Positions 1-6,634 of a DNA stretch of 9,369 bases are shown here, piece by piece; position 1 is the first letter of the stretch; each line of letters begins with the position of its first letter. This DNA comes from Chloroflexota bacterium. Its GTDB lineage: Bacteria > Chloroflexota > Anaerolineae > Anaerolineales > Villigracilaceae. The notes below the pieces were generated by a model. The model searched no databases and was not told where the DNA came from. It saw nothing but the letters and a program-made list of their open reading frames with translations. The position numbers were made by a program, and so were the translations under genes. The DNA lies in the NCBI GenBank assembly GCA_021823555.1, contig JAKANW010000065.1:1-9369 (forward strand). The letters are read 5' to 3'.

Positions 1-1
1 A

Positions 2-1144
2 ATGGGTGTGTATCCGTACATTACAGCGCAAATCATTTTGCAACTTCTGGTTCCCATTATTCCCGCCTTGCAACGCAGAATGGAAGAGGATCCGCGCGAA
101 GGCCAGAAATGGATGGAAAAGTGGACCTATTATCTGGCTGTACCGATGGCGGCTCTCTCGGCTGTTGGTCAGATTAACATATTCAATTCGCTTTCCATTC
201 AGGCGCTGGGTAAGCCCGTCTTGAATTTTGGCTTCACTACTGATCTTTGGCTGCCCTCCATGACTGTCTTGTTGGCAATGACAGCAGGTACCATGTTCGC
301 CATCTGGCTGGGCGAGTTAATCTCCGAGTACGGCATTCGCGGGCAGGGCTTGTCCCTGGTAATCTTTGCCGGTATCGTTGCCCGCATGCCATTCAATCTG
401 GCCCGTCTTCTAACGGACCAGACGACCCGCGTGTTCATGCTGGTCTTTACTATTGTGGTTCTCGTGTTGACGGTATATGCCATTGTATATGTTCAACAGG
501 GCCGTCGCAATGTACCGGTTATGTACCCGGGTCGCCGCATGGGAAGCCGGATGTCCATGCCGGTGAAAGGCACCCTGCCCTTGATGGTGAACCTGGCAGG
601 CATGATCCCATTGATCTTTGCCAGCGCCATCCTGCAGTTCCCGGCCATTATTGCCAGCTATTTCACCGGTTCCACGAATGAGGGCGTGAAAGCCTTCTTT
701 ACAGGCGTGCAGAGTTTCTTTGGGGGTACTGGTTCCAATAACTGGGGTTACTGGTTGCTCTATTTCTTGATGGTGGTTGTCTTTACGTTCTTTTACACCT
801 CGGTTTTGTTTGACCAGCAGAATTATGGGGAGAACTTGAGACGTGTCGGTGCAACTGTTCCAGGCGTCCATACTGGTGCACCCACCCAGAAGTACTTGAG
901 CCGCGTTCAGCGGCGTATCACTCTGCCAGGTGCGTTGTTCCTGGGCATAGTGGCGATCCTACCGTTCCTGTTGAGCTTGATTTTGACGGCCCTGGGCATG
1001 TCGGCTGCCAGTGCATCCAGCAGCTTATTCCTGGTCTCCTCTGCTGGATTGCTCATCGTGGTTGGAGTAGTGCGCGATGTCTTCATGAACATTGACGCCG
1101 AGCTTAAGTTGCACGGCTATCAGGATTCCCTGCTTGTCCGTTAA
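2..1144 (+). CDS. secY: Protein translocase subunit SecY (5' end outside window)
   Basis: Central channel subunit of the SecYEG translocon in the inner membrane, which exports unfolded preproteins with SecA and inserts membrane proteins. 380 residues are visible; the family is usually about 430-450, so roughly the first 70 (TM1 and part of the plug region) lie before the window. The Met at base 2 is internal, because the segment reading MGVYPYITAQII matches the family's TM2 region. Hydrophobic segments fall at about residues 42-62 (TM3), 83-104 (TM4), 115-135 (TM5), 142-166 (TM6), 191-222 (TM7), 248-270 (TM8), 307-331 (TM9) and 338-361 (TM10). The TAGTMFAIWLGE stretch and the NLAGMIPLIFA stretch are family hallmarks. 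Odd: the cytosolic C5-loop motif normally PGIRPG reads PGVHTG (residues 287-292). The TM4-TM5 turn reads GIRGQGLS, one residue longer than the common GIGNGIS. The stop codon overlaps the adk ribosome binding site, implying cotranscription. Confidence 0.97.
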   Translation: MGVYPYITAQIILQLLVPIIPALQRRMEEDPREGQKWMEKWTYYLAVPMAALSAVGQINIFNSLSIQALGKPVLNFGFTTDLWLPSMTVLLAMTAGTMFAIWLGELISEYGIRGQGLSLVIFAGIVARMPFNLARLLTDQTTRVFMLVFTIVVLVLTVYAIVYVQQGRRNVPVMYPGRRMGSRMSMPVKGTLPLMVNLAGMIPLIFASAILQFPAIIASYFTGSTNEGVKAFFTGVQSFFGGTGSNNWGYWLLYFLMVVVFTFFYTSVLFDQQNYGENLRRVGATVPGVHTGAPTQKYLSRVQRRITLPGALFLGIVAILPFLLSLILTALGMSAASASSSLFLVSSAGLLIVVGVVRDVFMNIDAELKLHGYQDSLLVR

Positions 1145-1155
1145 GGAGAAATCGC

Positions 1156-1806
1156 ATGGCGACCTACATTGTCCTCCTCGGGCCTCCCGGTGTCGGCAAA
1201 GGTACACAAGCCAAAATCCTTTCGGAAAAGACCGGACTGGCGCACATATCTTCGGGCGACCTGTTCCGCGAGAACCTTAAGAACCAGACCGAATTGGGCA
1301 AACTCGCCAAGTCTTATATGGACAAAGGTGAGCTGGTCCCGGACGATGTGACGATTGCCATGATCCGTGACCGCCTCTCTCGACCGGACTGTGGAGCGGG
1401 TGCCATTTTGGATGGCTTTCCCCGCACCCCGGTCCAGGCAGATGCGCTCCAGAAGATGCTGGTCGAGTTCAAAGGCCAAGTGAATAGCGTTCCCTACATC
1501 ACAGCCGCGCAGAACATCCTGGTGGAACGGGCCAGTGGTCGCTGGACTTGCCGCGCCAATGGTCACATTTATCACCGGAAGTTCAACCCGCCCAGGAAGG
1601 CTGGCATCTGCGATCTGGACGGTTCGGAACTTTATCAGCGTGATGACGACAAGGTTGAGACGGTAACCCATCGTATTCAGGTTTACCTGGAACAAACGGC
1701 GCCGTTGGTTAAATACTACCGCCAACGCGGCAAACTGGTTGAAATTGACGGCACACTGGCGGTGGAGCAGGTTACCGTAGCGTTGCTGTCTGCATTGGAA
1801 AAGTAG
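1156..1806 (+). CDS. adk: Adenylate kinase, long (LID-containing) form
   Basis: Cytosolic enzyme that interconverts ATP + AMP and 2 ADP, setting the adenylate energy charge. It has 216 residues, normal for the long bacterial form. The P-loop is GPPGVGKGT at residues 9-17. The AMP-binding SSGDLFR motif lies near 32-38 and LDGFPRT at 85-91. The LID domain (about 125-165) carries SGRW, YH and QRDDD. The LID zinc positions, usually CxxC...CxxC or CxxC...CxxD, read C132, N135, C152, D155, so the second ligand is Asn. Start: the ATG at 1156 follows TAAGGAG at 1142-1148, which overlaps the secY stop; the spacing of 7-8 nt is ideal. Placement between secY and map is the classic order in the spc operon of many bacteria. 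Confidence 0.97.
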   Translation: MATYIVLLGPPGVGKGTQAKILSEKTGLAHISSGDLFRENLKNQTELGKLAKSYMDKGELVPDDVTIAMIRDRLSRPDCGAGAILDGFPRTPVQADALQKMLVEFKGQVNSVPYITAAQNILVERASGRWTCRANGHIYHRKFNPPRKAGICDLDGSELYQRDDDKVETVTHRIQVYLEQTAPLVKYYRQRGKLVEIDGTLAVEQVTVALLSALEK

Positions 1807-1813
1807 TGATTAT

Positions 1814-2584
1814 ATGAGTTGGGCTCGCCAGATACATTTGAAGACTCCCGCCGAATTAAAGGTGATGCGCGAAGCGGGGCGCATCAATGCCGAGGTACTG
1901 GCGGCTACCAAAGAACTTTTAAAACCCGGTGTTACCACAGCCGACCTCAACGCGGCTGCTGAGGAAGTGCTGCGGAAACACCGATGTATATCGCCTTTCA
2001 AGGGCTATGGCCAGCCGCCATATCCAGCTTCCATTACGGTCAGCATCAACGATGAGCTGGTACATGGCATCCCCAACAAGAAGCGCAAGCTGAAAGAAGG
2101 GGACATCGTCTCGGTGGATTGTGGGACGATTTTGGATGGTTTCGTGGCTGACTCAGCCTATACGGGTTGGGTCGGGGAGATTTCTCCCGAAGCGAAGGCC
2201 CTGCTGGAAGTCACAGAGGGCGCGTTGTATGCAGGCATTAACAAGATGCGTGTAGGCAACAAAACAGGTGATATTTCGGCGGCGATACAGCAATACGTAG
2301 AAAGTCGTGGCTATTATGTGACGCGCGAGTATACCGGCCACGGCGTCGGGCGAGAGATGCACGAAGGCCCCCAGGTTCCTAATTACGGGTCCGCGGGGAG
2401 CGGGATGCCTCTTCGCCAGGGGATGACCATTGCCATCGAACCGATGGTTTTGGTTGGAACAGATCAAACGCGTGTCCTGCCTGACCGGTGGACGGTCGTA
2501 TCTGCAGATGGGTCGCTGACGGCGCATTTCGAACACAGTGTTGCCGTTACCGAAGGAGATCCCCTCCTCCTGACTGTCCTGTGA
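1814..2584 (+). CDS. map: Methionine aminopeptidase type I
   Basis: Cytosolic metalloenzyme that removes the N-terminal Met from nascent proteins when the second residue is small. At 256 residues it is a type Ia size, with neither an N-terminal zinc finger nor the type II insertion. All catalytic and metal residues of the pita-bread fold are present at the right spacing: H84 (in ELVHGIP), D102 and D113 (11 apart), H176 (in GHGVGREMHEGP), H183, E209 (in IAIEPM) and E240 (in AHFEHSVAVT). The gene starts 7 nt after the adk stop. Its ribosome binding site is weak (GGAAAAG at the end of adk, about 1797-1803), so translation may be coupled to adk. The alternative ATG at residue 18 would delete a conserved N-terminal helix, so the first ATG is preferred. 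The product closes a three-gene secY-adk-map block. Confidence 0.97.
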   Translation: MSWARQIHLKTPAELKVMREAGRINAEVLAATKELLKPGVTTADLNAAAEEVLRKHRCISPFKGYGQPPYPASITVSINDELVHGIPNKKRKLKEGDIVSVDCGTILDGFVADSAYTGWVGEISPEAKALLEVTEGALYAGINKMRVGNKTGDISAAIQQYVESRGYYVTREYTGHGVGREMHEGPQVPNYGSAGSGMPLRQGMTIAIEPMVLVGTDQTRVLPDRWTVVSADGSLTAHFEHSVAVTEGDPLLLTVL

Positions 2585-2590
2585 CCTGAC

Positions 2591-2614
2591 CCAGTAGAGA
2601 GATTGCGCCACTGG
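2591..2614. repeat. Short inverted repeat overlapping the -35 region
   Basis: CCAGT (2591-2595) and its complement ACTGG (2610-2614) are separated by 14 nt just after the map stop codon. The right half overlaps the proposed -35 hexamer at 2612-2617, so it could be an operator half-site pair or a weak map-end hairpin. A 5-bp match can occur by chance. Confidence 0.25.
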
Positions 2615-2640
2615 ACGGAACAAATGAGAGCAAGTATAAT
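2612..2640 (+). promoter_or_regulatory. Predicted sigma70-type promoter ahead of rpmJ
   Basis: A perfect TATAAT (2635-2640) is preceded, after exactly 17 bp, by TGGACG (2612-2617), which matches TTGACA at 4 of 6 positions. It lies in the only long gap between map and rpmJ. Transcription would start near 2647 and give a leader of about 44 nt before the rpmJ ATG. It would drive rpmJ-rpsM-rpsK-rpsD-rpoA-rplQ separately from any promoter upstream of secY. There is no extended -10 TG. Confidence 0.6.
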
Positions 2641-2690
2641 CAACGCTTTGGCTACAGTAAGTCAGCCATCGAGTTAAGGAGAACGAATTC

Positions 2691-2804
2691 ATGAAAGTAT
2701 CACCCTCCATTCGCAAGCGTTGCGCCAAGTGCCGCATTGTTCGGCGCAAAGGGCGCGTCTATATTATTTGCGAAAATCCCAAGCATAAGCAGCGACAGGG
2801 GTAG
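2691..2804 (+). CDS. rpmJ: Large-subunit ribosomal protein bL36, zinc-binding type
   Basis: A 37-residue protein of the 50S subunit that binds 23S rRNA through a small zinc ribbon. The translation starts [11 protein letters not shown] and ends [10 protein letters not shown], a near-standard L36. The four zinc ligands of the C+ form are intact: C11, C14, C27 and H32. The start is fixed by a strong ribosome binding site, TAAGGAG at 2675-2681, with 9 nt before the ATG. The stop TAG is at 2802-2804, and rpsM begins 10 nt later. It is the first gene after the predicted internal promoter. In many bacteria infA would lie immediately upstream, but here it does not. Confidence 0.97.
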   Translation: MKVSPSIRKRCAKCRIVRRKGRVYIICENPKHKQRQG

Positions 2805-2814
2805 TAGGTAGACT

Positions 2815-3201
2815 ATGGCGAGAATTGAAGGTGTTGACCTGCCCCGCAATAAGCGGGTTGAAGTTGGCCTGACCTATATCTTTGGAATTGGGCCGACGCG
2901 TGCGCAGCAGATCTTGACTCATACCAAAGTCAATCCCGACACGCGTGTCAAAGACTTAAGCGAAGCGGATGTTTCTGCTTTGCGCGAGTACATTAGCAAG
3001 AATTTCAAGGTAGAAGGTGACCTGCGCCGCGAAGTTCAAATGAACATCAAGCGCCTGATCGAAATCGGGTCCTATCGCGGCCTTCGTCACCGTCGTAATC
3101 TGCCGGTCCATGGACAGCGTACGCGCACCAATTCCCGCACCCGCAAGGGTACCAAGAAGACGGTGGCTGGGCGCGGTCGCCGTCGTGGTGGGAAGAAATA
3201 A
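2815..3201 (+). CDS. rpsM: Small-subunit ribosomal protein uS13
   Basis: Protein of the 30S head that contacts 16S rRNA, S19 and, through its basic tail, the P-site tRNA and the intersubunit bridge. It has 128 residues, within the usual 115-130. Visible family features are the N-terminal [21 protein letters not shown] start (the first residues form the conserved helix-entry segment), [14 protein letters not shown] at about 21-34, the S13 signature region [18 protein letters not shown] at about 86-103, and a Lys/Arg-rich C-terminal tail. The ribosome binding site is modest (AGG at 2806-2808, directly after the rpmJ stop), consistent with coupled translation. It sits in the invariant rpmJ-rpsM-rpsK-rpsD-rpoA-rplQ order. 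Confidence 0.98.
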   Translation: MARIEGVDLPRNKRVEVGLTYIFGIGPTRAQQILTHTKVNPDTRVKDLSEADVSALREYISKNFKVEGDLRREVQMNIKRLIEIGSYRGLRHRRNLPVHGQRTRTNSRTRKGTKKTVAGRGRRRGGKK

Positions 3202-3229
3202 TCCTGTCCCGAAAGGTATATAGAGAAAC

Positions 3230-3634
3230 ATGGCTCAAAGTGTACGTTCCACCCGGCGCTCCACCGGCGCCAAAAAAGGGAAGCGCAGCCTGTCTTCCGG
3301 GCAGGTTCACATTTTTGCTTCGTTCAATAACACGATTGTTACTGTGACGGACACCGAAGGAAACACCGTTGCCTGGGGCAGCGCTGGTTCTGCTGGTTTC
3401 AAAGGCTCTCGCAAGAGCACGCCTTTTGCTGCCCGCCTGGCCGCTGAGCAGGCTGTCAAAGCTGCCCAGCAGTTGGGTATTCAGGAAGTGGAATTGTTCG
3501 TCAAAGGCCCTGGCCCTGGCCGCGAGAATGCAATCCGCGCTGTCCAGTCCATGGGTATGAAAGTGCGTTCCATCTCGGATATCACACCGGTTCCGCACAA
3601 TGGCTGCCGGCCTCCGAAGAAACGCCGCGTGTAA
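3230..3634 (+). CDS. rpsK: Small-subunit ribosomal protein uS11
   Basis: Protein of the 30S platform that binds 16S rRNA near the E site and the Shine-Dalgarno duplex. It has 134 residues, a typical length. Recognisable segments are [16 protein letters not shown] at about 26-41, [20 protein letters not shown] at about 49-68, [14 protein letters not shown] at about 86-99, and the conserved end [17 protein letters not shown]. The first ~20 residues are basic and variable, as is normal for the family. A GAAAGG sequence at 3211-3216 lies 13 nt before the ATG, slightly distant. The gap after rpsM is 28 nt, so the gene is part of the same transcript. Confidence 0.98.
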   Translation: MAQSVRSTRRSTGAKKGKRSLSSGQVHIFASFNNTIVTVTDTEGNTVAWGSAGSAGFKGSRKSTPFAARLAAEQAVKAAQQLGIQEVELFVKGPGPGRENAIRAVQSMGMKVRSISDITPVPHNGCRPPKKRRV

Positions 3635-3658
3635 TTTTCAGGTGAGGTAGCATAAGAT

Positions 3659-4312
3659 ATGGCAAAAACACTTGGACCGGCCTGCAAACTGTGCCGGCGT
3701 GAAGGCGAAAAACTTTACTTAAAAGGCGAACGCTGCTTTACCCCAAAGTGTGCGTTCGAAAAACGCAACTTTGCCCCCGGCCAGCACGGCCGCACTGCCA
3801 GCCGCGGCGGCGGCAACCGTACCGGCCGCGAATCTGACTTTGCTCGCCAGTTGCGCGCCAAGCAGAAGGCCCGCCGCATTTATGGCGTACTGGAGCGACA
3901 GTTCCGCCGTTATTATGAGACGGCCCTCGGCCGCCGCGGTCTGACGGGTTTGAACTTGTTGCAGATTCTCGAATCTCGCCTGGACAATGTCATCTTCCGT
4001 TTAGGCTTTGCTTCGAGCCGCGCTCAGGCCCGCCTGCTGGTCACCCACGGTCACTTCACCGTCAATGGCCGCCGCACGGACGTGCCTTCCATGCTGCTCA
4101 AGGAAGGCGACGTGATCGCTGTCCGCGATGGTTCGAGCAAGCTGACTTATTTCAAGGACCTCGGTTCATCCGCTGAGTCCCGCAATGCACCGGTCTGGTT
4201 GTCCCGTGACTTGAAGCAAATGTCCGGGGCGGTTGGTCGCCTGCCGGAGCGTGCTGAGATTGACGGCAGCCTCAACGAACAGTTGATCGTCGAGTATTAC
4301 TCACGACGCTAG
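3659..4312 (+). CDS. rpsD: Small-subunit ribosomal protein uS4, zinc-binding type
   Basis: Primary 16S rRNA-binding protein that nucleates 30S body assembly. In several bacteria it also represses translation of its own operon. It has 217 residues. The N-terminus carries a complete Cys4 zinc site (C9, C12, C26, C31), which defines the C+ paralogue. An Arg-rich linker (about 42-55, with [12 protein letters not shown]) follows. The S4 RNA-binding domain comes next, with [20 protein letters not shown] starting near 106 and [10 protein letters not shown] near 128. The end, [11 protein letters not shown], is the conserved S4 C-terminus. The ribosome binding site GGTGAGG (3641-3647) lies 11 nt upstream. 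The 79-nt gap downstream contains a strong hairpin, which separates this gene from rpoA. Confidence 0.98.
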   Translation: MAKTLGPACKLCRREGEKLYLKGERCFTPKCAFEKRNFAPGQHGRTASRGGGNRTGRESDFARQLRAKQKARRIYGVLERQFRRYYETALGRRGLTGLNLLQILESRLDNVIFRLGFASSRAQARLLVTHGHFTVNGRRTDVPSMLLKEGDVIAVRDGSSKLTYFKDLGSSAESRNAPVWLSRDLKQMSGAVGRLPERAEIDGSLNEQLIVEYYSRR

Positions 4313-4328
4313 TCATTTGGCAGTGCTC

Positions 4329-4357
4329 GGACCGGTTGGCCCTCAGGCTACCGGTCC
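4329..4357 (+). promoter_or_regulatory. Strong hairpin between rpsD and rpoA
   Basis: GGACCGGT (4329-4336) is perfectly complementary to ACCGGTCC (4350-4357). Inside it, GCC (4339-4341) pairs with GGC (4346-4348) around a CTCA loop. The result is an 8 + 3 bp GC-rich stem-loop with a small internal loop. No T-tract follows, so it is not a standard intrinsic terminator. A processing or stability element in the transcript, a pause, or a protein-binding leader for rpoA translation are possible. No function can be read from the sequence alone. Confidence 0.6.
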
Positions 4358-4376
4358 CAGCGCGTTCTGTATCAAC

Positions 4377-4385
4377 AGGGAGAGG
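4377..4385 (+). promoter_or_regulatory. Ribosome binding site deciding the GTG start of rpoA
   Basis: AGGGAGAGG ends 6 nt before the GTG at 4392. The in-frame ATG codons at 4410 and 4416 have no comparable purine-rich site at a workable distance, so GTG 4392 is favoured. Confidence 0.65.
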
Positions 4386-4391
4386 TGAACC

Positions 4392-5360
4392 GTGACGGGT
4401 ATCACGAACATGGTCATGCCGAAGATCGAGCGGGAAGCAGAAGCTCGAAACTATGGCAAATTTACGATCAGCCCGCTGGAGCGAGGCTACGGCGTTACGT
4501 TGGGCAATGCCTTGCGCCGCATCCTGCTCTCTTCGCTGGATGGCGCGGCTGTGACCTCCGTCCGCATTGCGGACGTTCTGCACGAATTCAGCGACATTCC
4601 CGGTGTGCGCGAGGATGTCATCCAGGTAACTTTGCAGATCAAGCAACTGCGCATCAAACTGGATGGCGTGGATAGCACCCGTATGCACCTGGAGGTGCGC
4701 GGTGAGGGGACTGTCACTGCTGCTGATATTATCAGCCCGGCTGAGGTGGAGATCGTTAACCCCGATCTGTATCTCTTCACGGTGGATAATAGTAAAACCA
4801 AATTGGATATCGAGTTTACTGTCGAACGCGGCCGCGGTTATTCCCCGGCCAATGAGCGCAGCGGGCACATGCCTATCGGCGAACTGCCGGTGGATGCCAT
4901 CTTCAGCCCGGTCAAGCGTGTGAATTGGGAAGTGACCTCTGCCCGTGTGGGCCAGAGCACCAACTACGACAAACTCGTGCTCGATATCTGGACGGATGGC
5001 ACGATCTCGCCGGAACGCGCCCTCAGCACTTCCGCCAAACTCCTGATTGACCACCTGCGCTACATCGCAGGCGTCAATGAAGAGACGCTGACTGTGTCGG
5101 TTGAGCGCGAAGTGACTGGCAGCCGCCTGAGCAGTGAAGTGGCCGAAACCCCGGTGGAAGCCCTCGACCTTTCGGTGCGCGTCTTCAATTCCCTGAAGCG
5201 CACCGGCATCACCACGGTCGGTGATGTGCTCGACTTGCTCGAAAAGGGTGAGACCGCGGTCATGTCCATCCGAAACTTTGGTGAAAAGAGCCTCGACGAG
5301 TTGCGTCAGAAGATGCGCGAGAAGGGCTTCCTGAAAGACGATACGACCTCTGTGGAGTAA
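4392..5360 (+). CDS. rpoA: DNA-directed RNA polymerase subunit alpha
   Basis: Scaffold subunit: its dimer starts RNA polymerase assembly, and its C-terminal domain binds UP elements and activators. It has 322 residues, normal for the family. The N-terminal domain (about 10-230) includes RGYGVTLGNALRRILLSSL near 31-49, the dimerisation and assembly core. A short acidic/Ser linker (about 240-253) leads to the C-terminal domain (about 254-316), a helix-hairpin-helix fold. Residues matching the E. coli DNA-contact set are present: R263, N266, L268, K269, G297 and K299-S300 (by eye from SVRVFNSLKR and NFGEKSLDEL). The GTG start is chosen from the ribosome binding site at 4377-4385; the ATG at codon 7 is the alternative. 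rplQ follows after 7 nt. Confidence 0.97.
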   Translation: MTGITNMVMPKIEREAEARNYGKFTISPLERGYGVTLGNALRRILLSSLDGAAVTSVRIADVLHEFSDIPGVREDVIQVTLQIKQLRIKLDGVDSTRMHLEVRGEGTVTAADIISPAEVEIVNPDLYLFTVDNSKTKLDIEFTVERGRGYSPANERSGHMPIGELPVDAIFSPVKRVNWEVTSARVGQSTNYDKLVLDIWTDGTISPERALSTSAKLLIDHLRYIAGVNEETLTVSVEREVTGSRLSSEVAETPVEALDLSVRVFNSLKRTGITTVGDVLDLLEKGETAVMSIRNFGEKSLDELRQKMREKGFLKDDTTSVE

Positions 5361-5367
5361 TTGAAAG

Positions 5368-5745
5368 ATGCGACATTCGGTTTCTGGTTATAAATTGGGA
5401 CGCAGCACTGGCGCGCGAGTTGCCTTGCGGCGCAACCTGATTAAACAATTCTTTATCCACGAGCGCATTAAGACCACCAGCGCCAAGGCAGCTGCCATTC
5501 GCGGCGACGCCGAGCGCCTGATCACAATCGCTCGCAACAGCGCCAACGGCACAGACGCCGAAAAGGTAAATGCCCGTCGTCTGGCCGCCTCCAAATTGGG
5601 CGATAATCAGGTCATCAAACGCCTGTTCGACGAGATCGCCCCGCGCTTTGCCACCCGCAACGGCGGCTACACGCGTGTCCTGAAACTCGGCCCGCGCATG
5701 GGCGATTCGGCTGAGATGGTATTGTTGGAACTTGTAGAAGAGTAA
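5368..5745 (+). CDS. rplQ: Large-subunit ribosomal protein bL17
   Basis: 50S protein near the peptide exit tunnel, bound to 23S rRNA. It has 125 residues, in the usual range of 115-130. Family features are MRHSVSGYKLGRSTGARVAL at the N-terminus (the conserved RH..GYKLGR start), RRNLIKQFFIHERIKTTSAKA at about 23-43 with the ERIxTT motif, and the end block YTRVLKLGPRMGDSAEMVLLEL. The ribosome binding site GGAG (5354-5357) lies within the last codons of rpoA, 10 nt before the ATG, so translation is probably coupled. It is the last gene of the classical alpha operon. The repeat-bearing gap that follows marks the operon edge. Confidence 0.98.
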   Translation: MRHSVSGYKLGRSTGARVALRRNLIKQFFIHERIKTTSAKAAAIRGDAERLITIARNSANGTDAEKVNARRLAASKLGDNQVIKRLFDEIAPRFATRNGGYTRVLKLGPRMGDSAEMVLLELVEE

Positions 5746-5751
5746 TTTGGT

Positions 5752-5806
5752 TATCAGTCACCAATCATCAATGTCCACGCTGAAAACTGATCACTGATGA
5801 CTGATT
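5752..5806. repeat. Heptamer-based imperfect palindrome between rplQ and truA
   Basis: The right arm is three head-to-tail heptamers, ACTGATC (5786-5792), ACTGATG (5793-5799) and ACTGATT (5800-5806). A partial fourth unit, ACTGGC (5807-5812), abuts the truA start. The left arm, 5752-5772, contains decayed units on the opposite strand: TATCAGT, CACCAAT and CATCAAT. Aligning the left arm with the reverse complement of 5786-5806 gives 16 of 21 identities, across a 13-nt loop. This fills most of the 67-bp gap. It resembles the short heptanucleotide tandem repeats known from filamentous cyanobacteria in design, but relationship is not shown. Confidence 0.7.
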
Positions 5807-5812
5807 ACTGGC

Positions 5813-6589
5813 ATGATGGCACGTTACCAGGTGATCCTTGCCTACGATGGCGCCCATTTTTTGGGCAGCCAGCGGCAGGCGAAACCCGATGGGTCGAGTT
5901 TATCGAGACCCCGAACTGTGCAGGGAGAACTCGAAAAAGCCCTGCATAAAATCGGGTGGTCTGGAAGTTCGATCCTGTTAGCCGGACGGACAGACACAGG
6001 CGTTCACGCGACGGGGCAGGTTGCCGCGTTCGACCTTGAATGGTCGCACACTGACAACGAGCTCCTGCACGCTCTCAACGCCGTTTTGCCCGCTGACCTT
6101 GCTGTGCGTGGTGTACGTGTTACCGCGGCGGATTTTCATCCCCGCTTCGATGCCACATCCCGCACCTACTGCTACCGCCTGTTCTGCCAGCCGATCCGCG
6201 ACCCGTTACGCGAGCATTTGGCTTGGCGGGTATGGCCTGCAGTGGATGGTGAGATCCTCGGCAACGTAGCTGCTCATTTCATTGGCACACACGATTTTGC
6301 GGCCTTCGGTTCGCCGACCGGCTCAAAAGGTACGACCGTGCGGACAGTGATGAAAGCGTCCTGGCGGCAAGTTGAAGATGAGTGGCAATTTGAGGTTCAG
6401 GCGAATGCGTTTCTGTATCGCATGGTGCGGCGGCTGGTCTTCGTCCAGGTGGCCGTTGCGCAGGGAAGACTTCCAGCGGAGGCTGTGGCCCGTTCTTTAG
6501 CGGAACAGGCTGAGGTCCCGAAAGGAAGCGACCTCCCGGCAGGCCTGGCTCCTGCACATGGGCTGACCCTCGTCGAAGTCACGTATTAG
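5813..6589 (+). CDS. truA: tRNA pseudouridine synthase A
   Basis: Cytosolic enzyme that converts U38-U40 in the tRNA anticodon stem-loop to pseudouridine, helping reading-frame accuracy. It has 258 residues, a typical length. The catalytic aspartate is D61 in AGRTDTGVHATGQV. Other family segments are ILAYDGAHFLGSQ near 8-20, FHPRFDATSRTYCYRL near 108-123 (with the conserved Tyr), FLYRMVRRLV near 200-209, and the end PAHGLTLVEVTY. There are two adjacent candidate starts, ATG 5813 and ATG 5816; MARYQV from 5816 looks like a natural N-terminus. Neither has a clear Shine-Dalgarno sequence, because heptamer repeats occupy the upstream bases. In many Firmicutes ECF-transporter genes sit between rplQ and truA; here there are none. 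Confidence 0.96.
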   Translation: MMARYQVILAYDGAHFLGSQRQAKPDGSSLSRPRTVQGELEKALHKIGWSGSSILLAGRTDTGVHATGQVAAFDLEWSHTDNELLHALNAVLPADLAVRGVRVTAADFHPRFDATSRTYCYRLFCQPIRDPLREHLAWRVWPAVDGEILGNVAAHFIGTHDFAAFGSPTGSKGTTVRTVMKASWRQVEDEWQFEVQANAFLYRMVRRLVFVQVAVAQGRLPAEAVARSLAEQAEVPKGSDLPAGLAPAHGLTLVEVTY

Positions 6590-6634
6590 ATCATCTGGTC
6601 ATATAAAAGAAAAGGAACGAACGGAGAGACGAAA

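Noticed and set aside
2..4. ATG at base 2 as the true secY start
   Set aside because: The following residues match the family's TM2 region; about 70 residues including TM1 would be missing, so the gene is cut by the window edge.
2585..2690. A degraded infA in the map-rpmJ gap
   Set aside because: The 106 bp are too short for IF1 and no frame shows IF1-like residues; the sequence is better explained by a promoter and leader.
4410..4418. ATG 4410 or 4416 as the rpoA start
   Set aside because: The strong ribosome binding site at 4377-4385 is well spaced for GTG 4392 but 24 nt or more from these ATGs. Still possible, as the first six residues are not conserved.
4272..5054. Long open frame (260 codons) on the - strand opposite rpsD/rpoA
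   Set aside because: It is fully antisense to unmistakable rpsD and rpoA coding sequence, and its translation shows no family features. Similar antisense frames at 410-871, 1141-1725 and 7727-8341 were rejected for the same reason.
6602..6607. TATAAA as a -10 element ahead of rplM
   Set aside because: No recognisable -35 lies 16-18 bp upstream (that position reads TCACGT) and no TG extension is present. The A-rich stretch may simply favour translation initiation.
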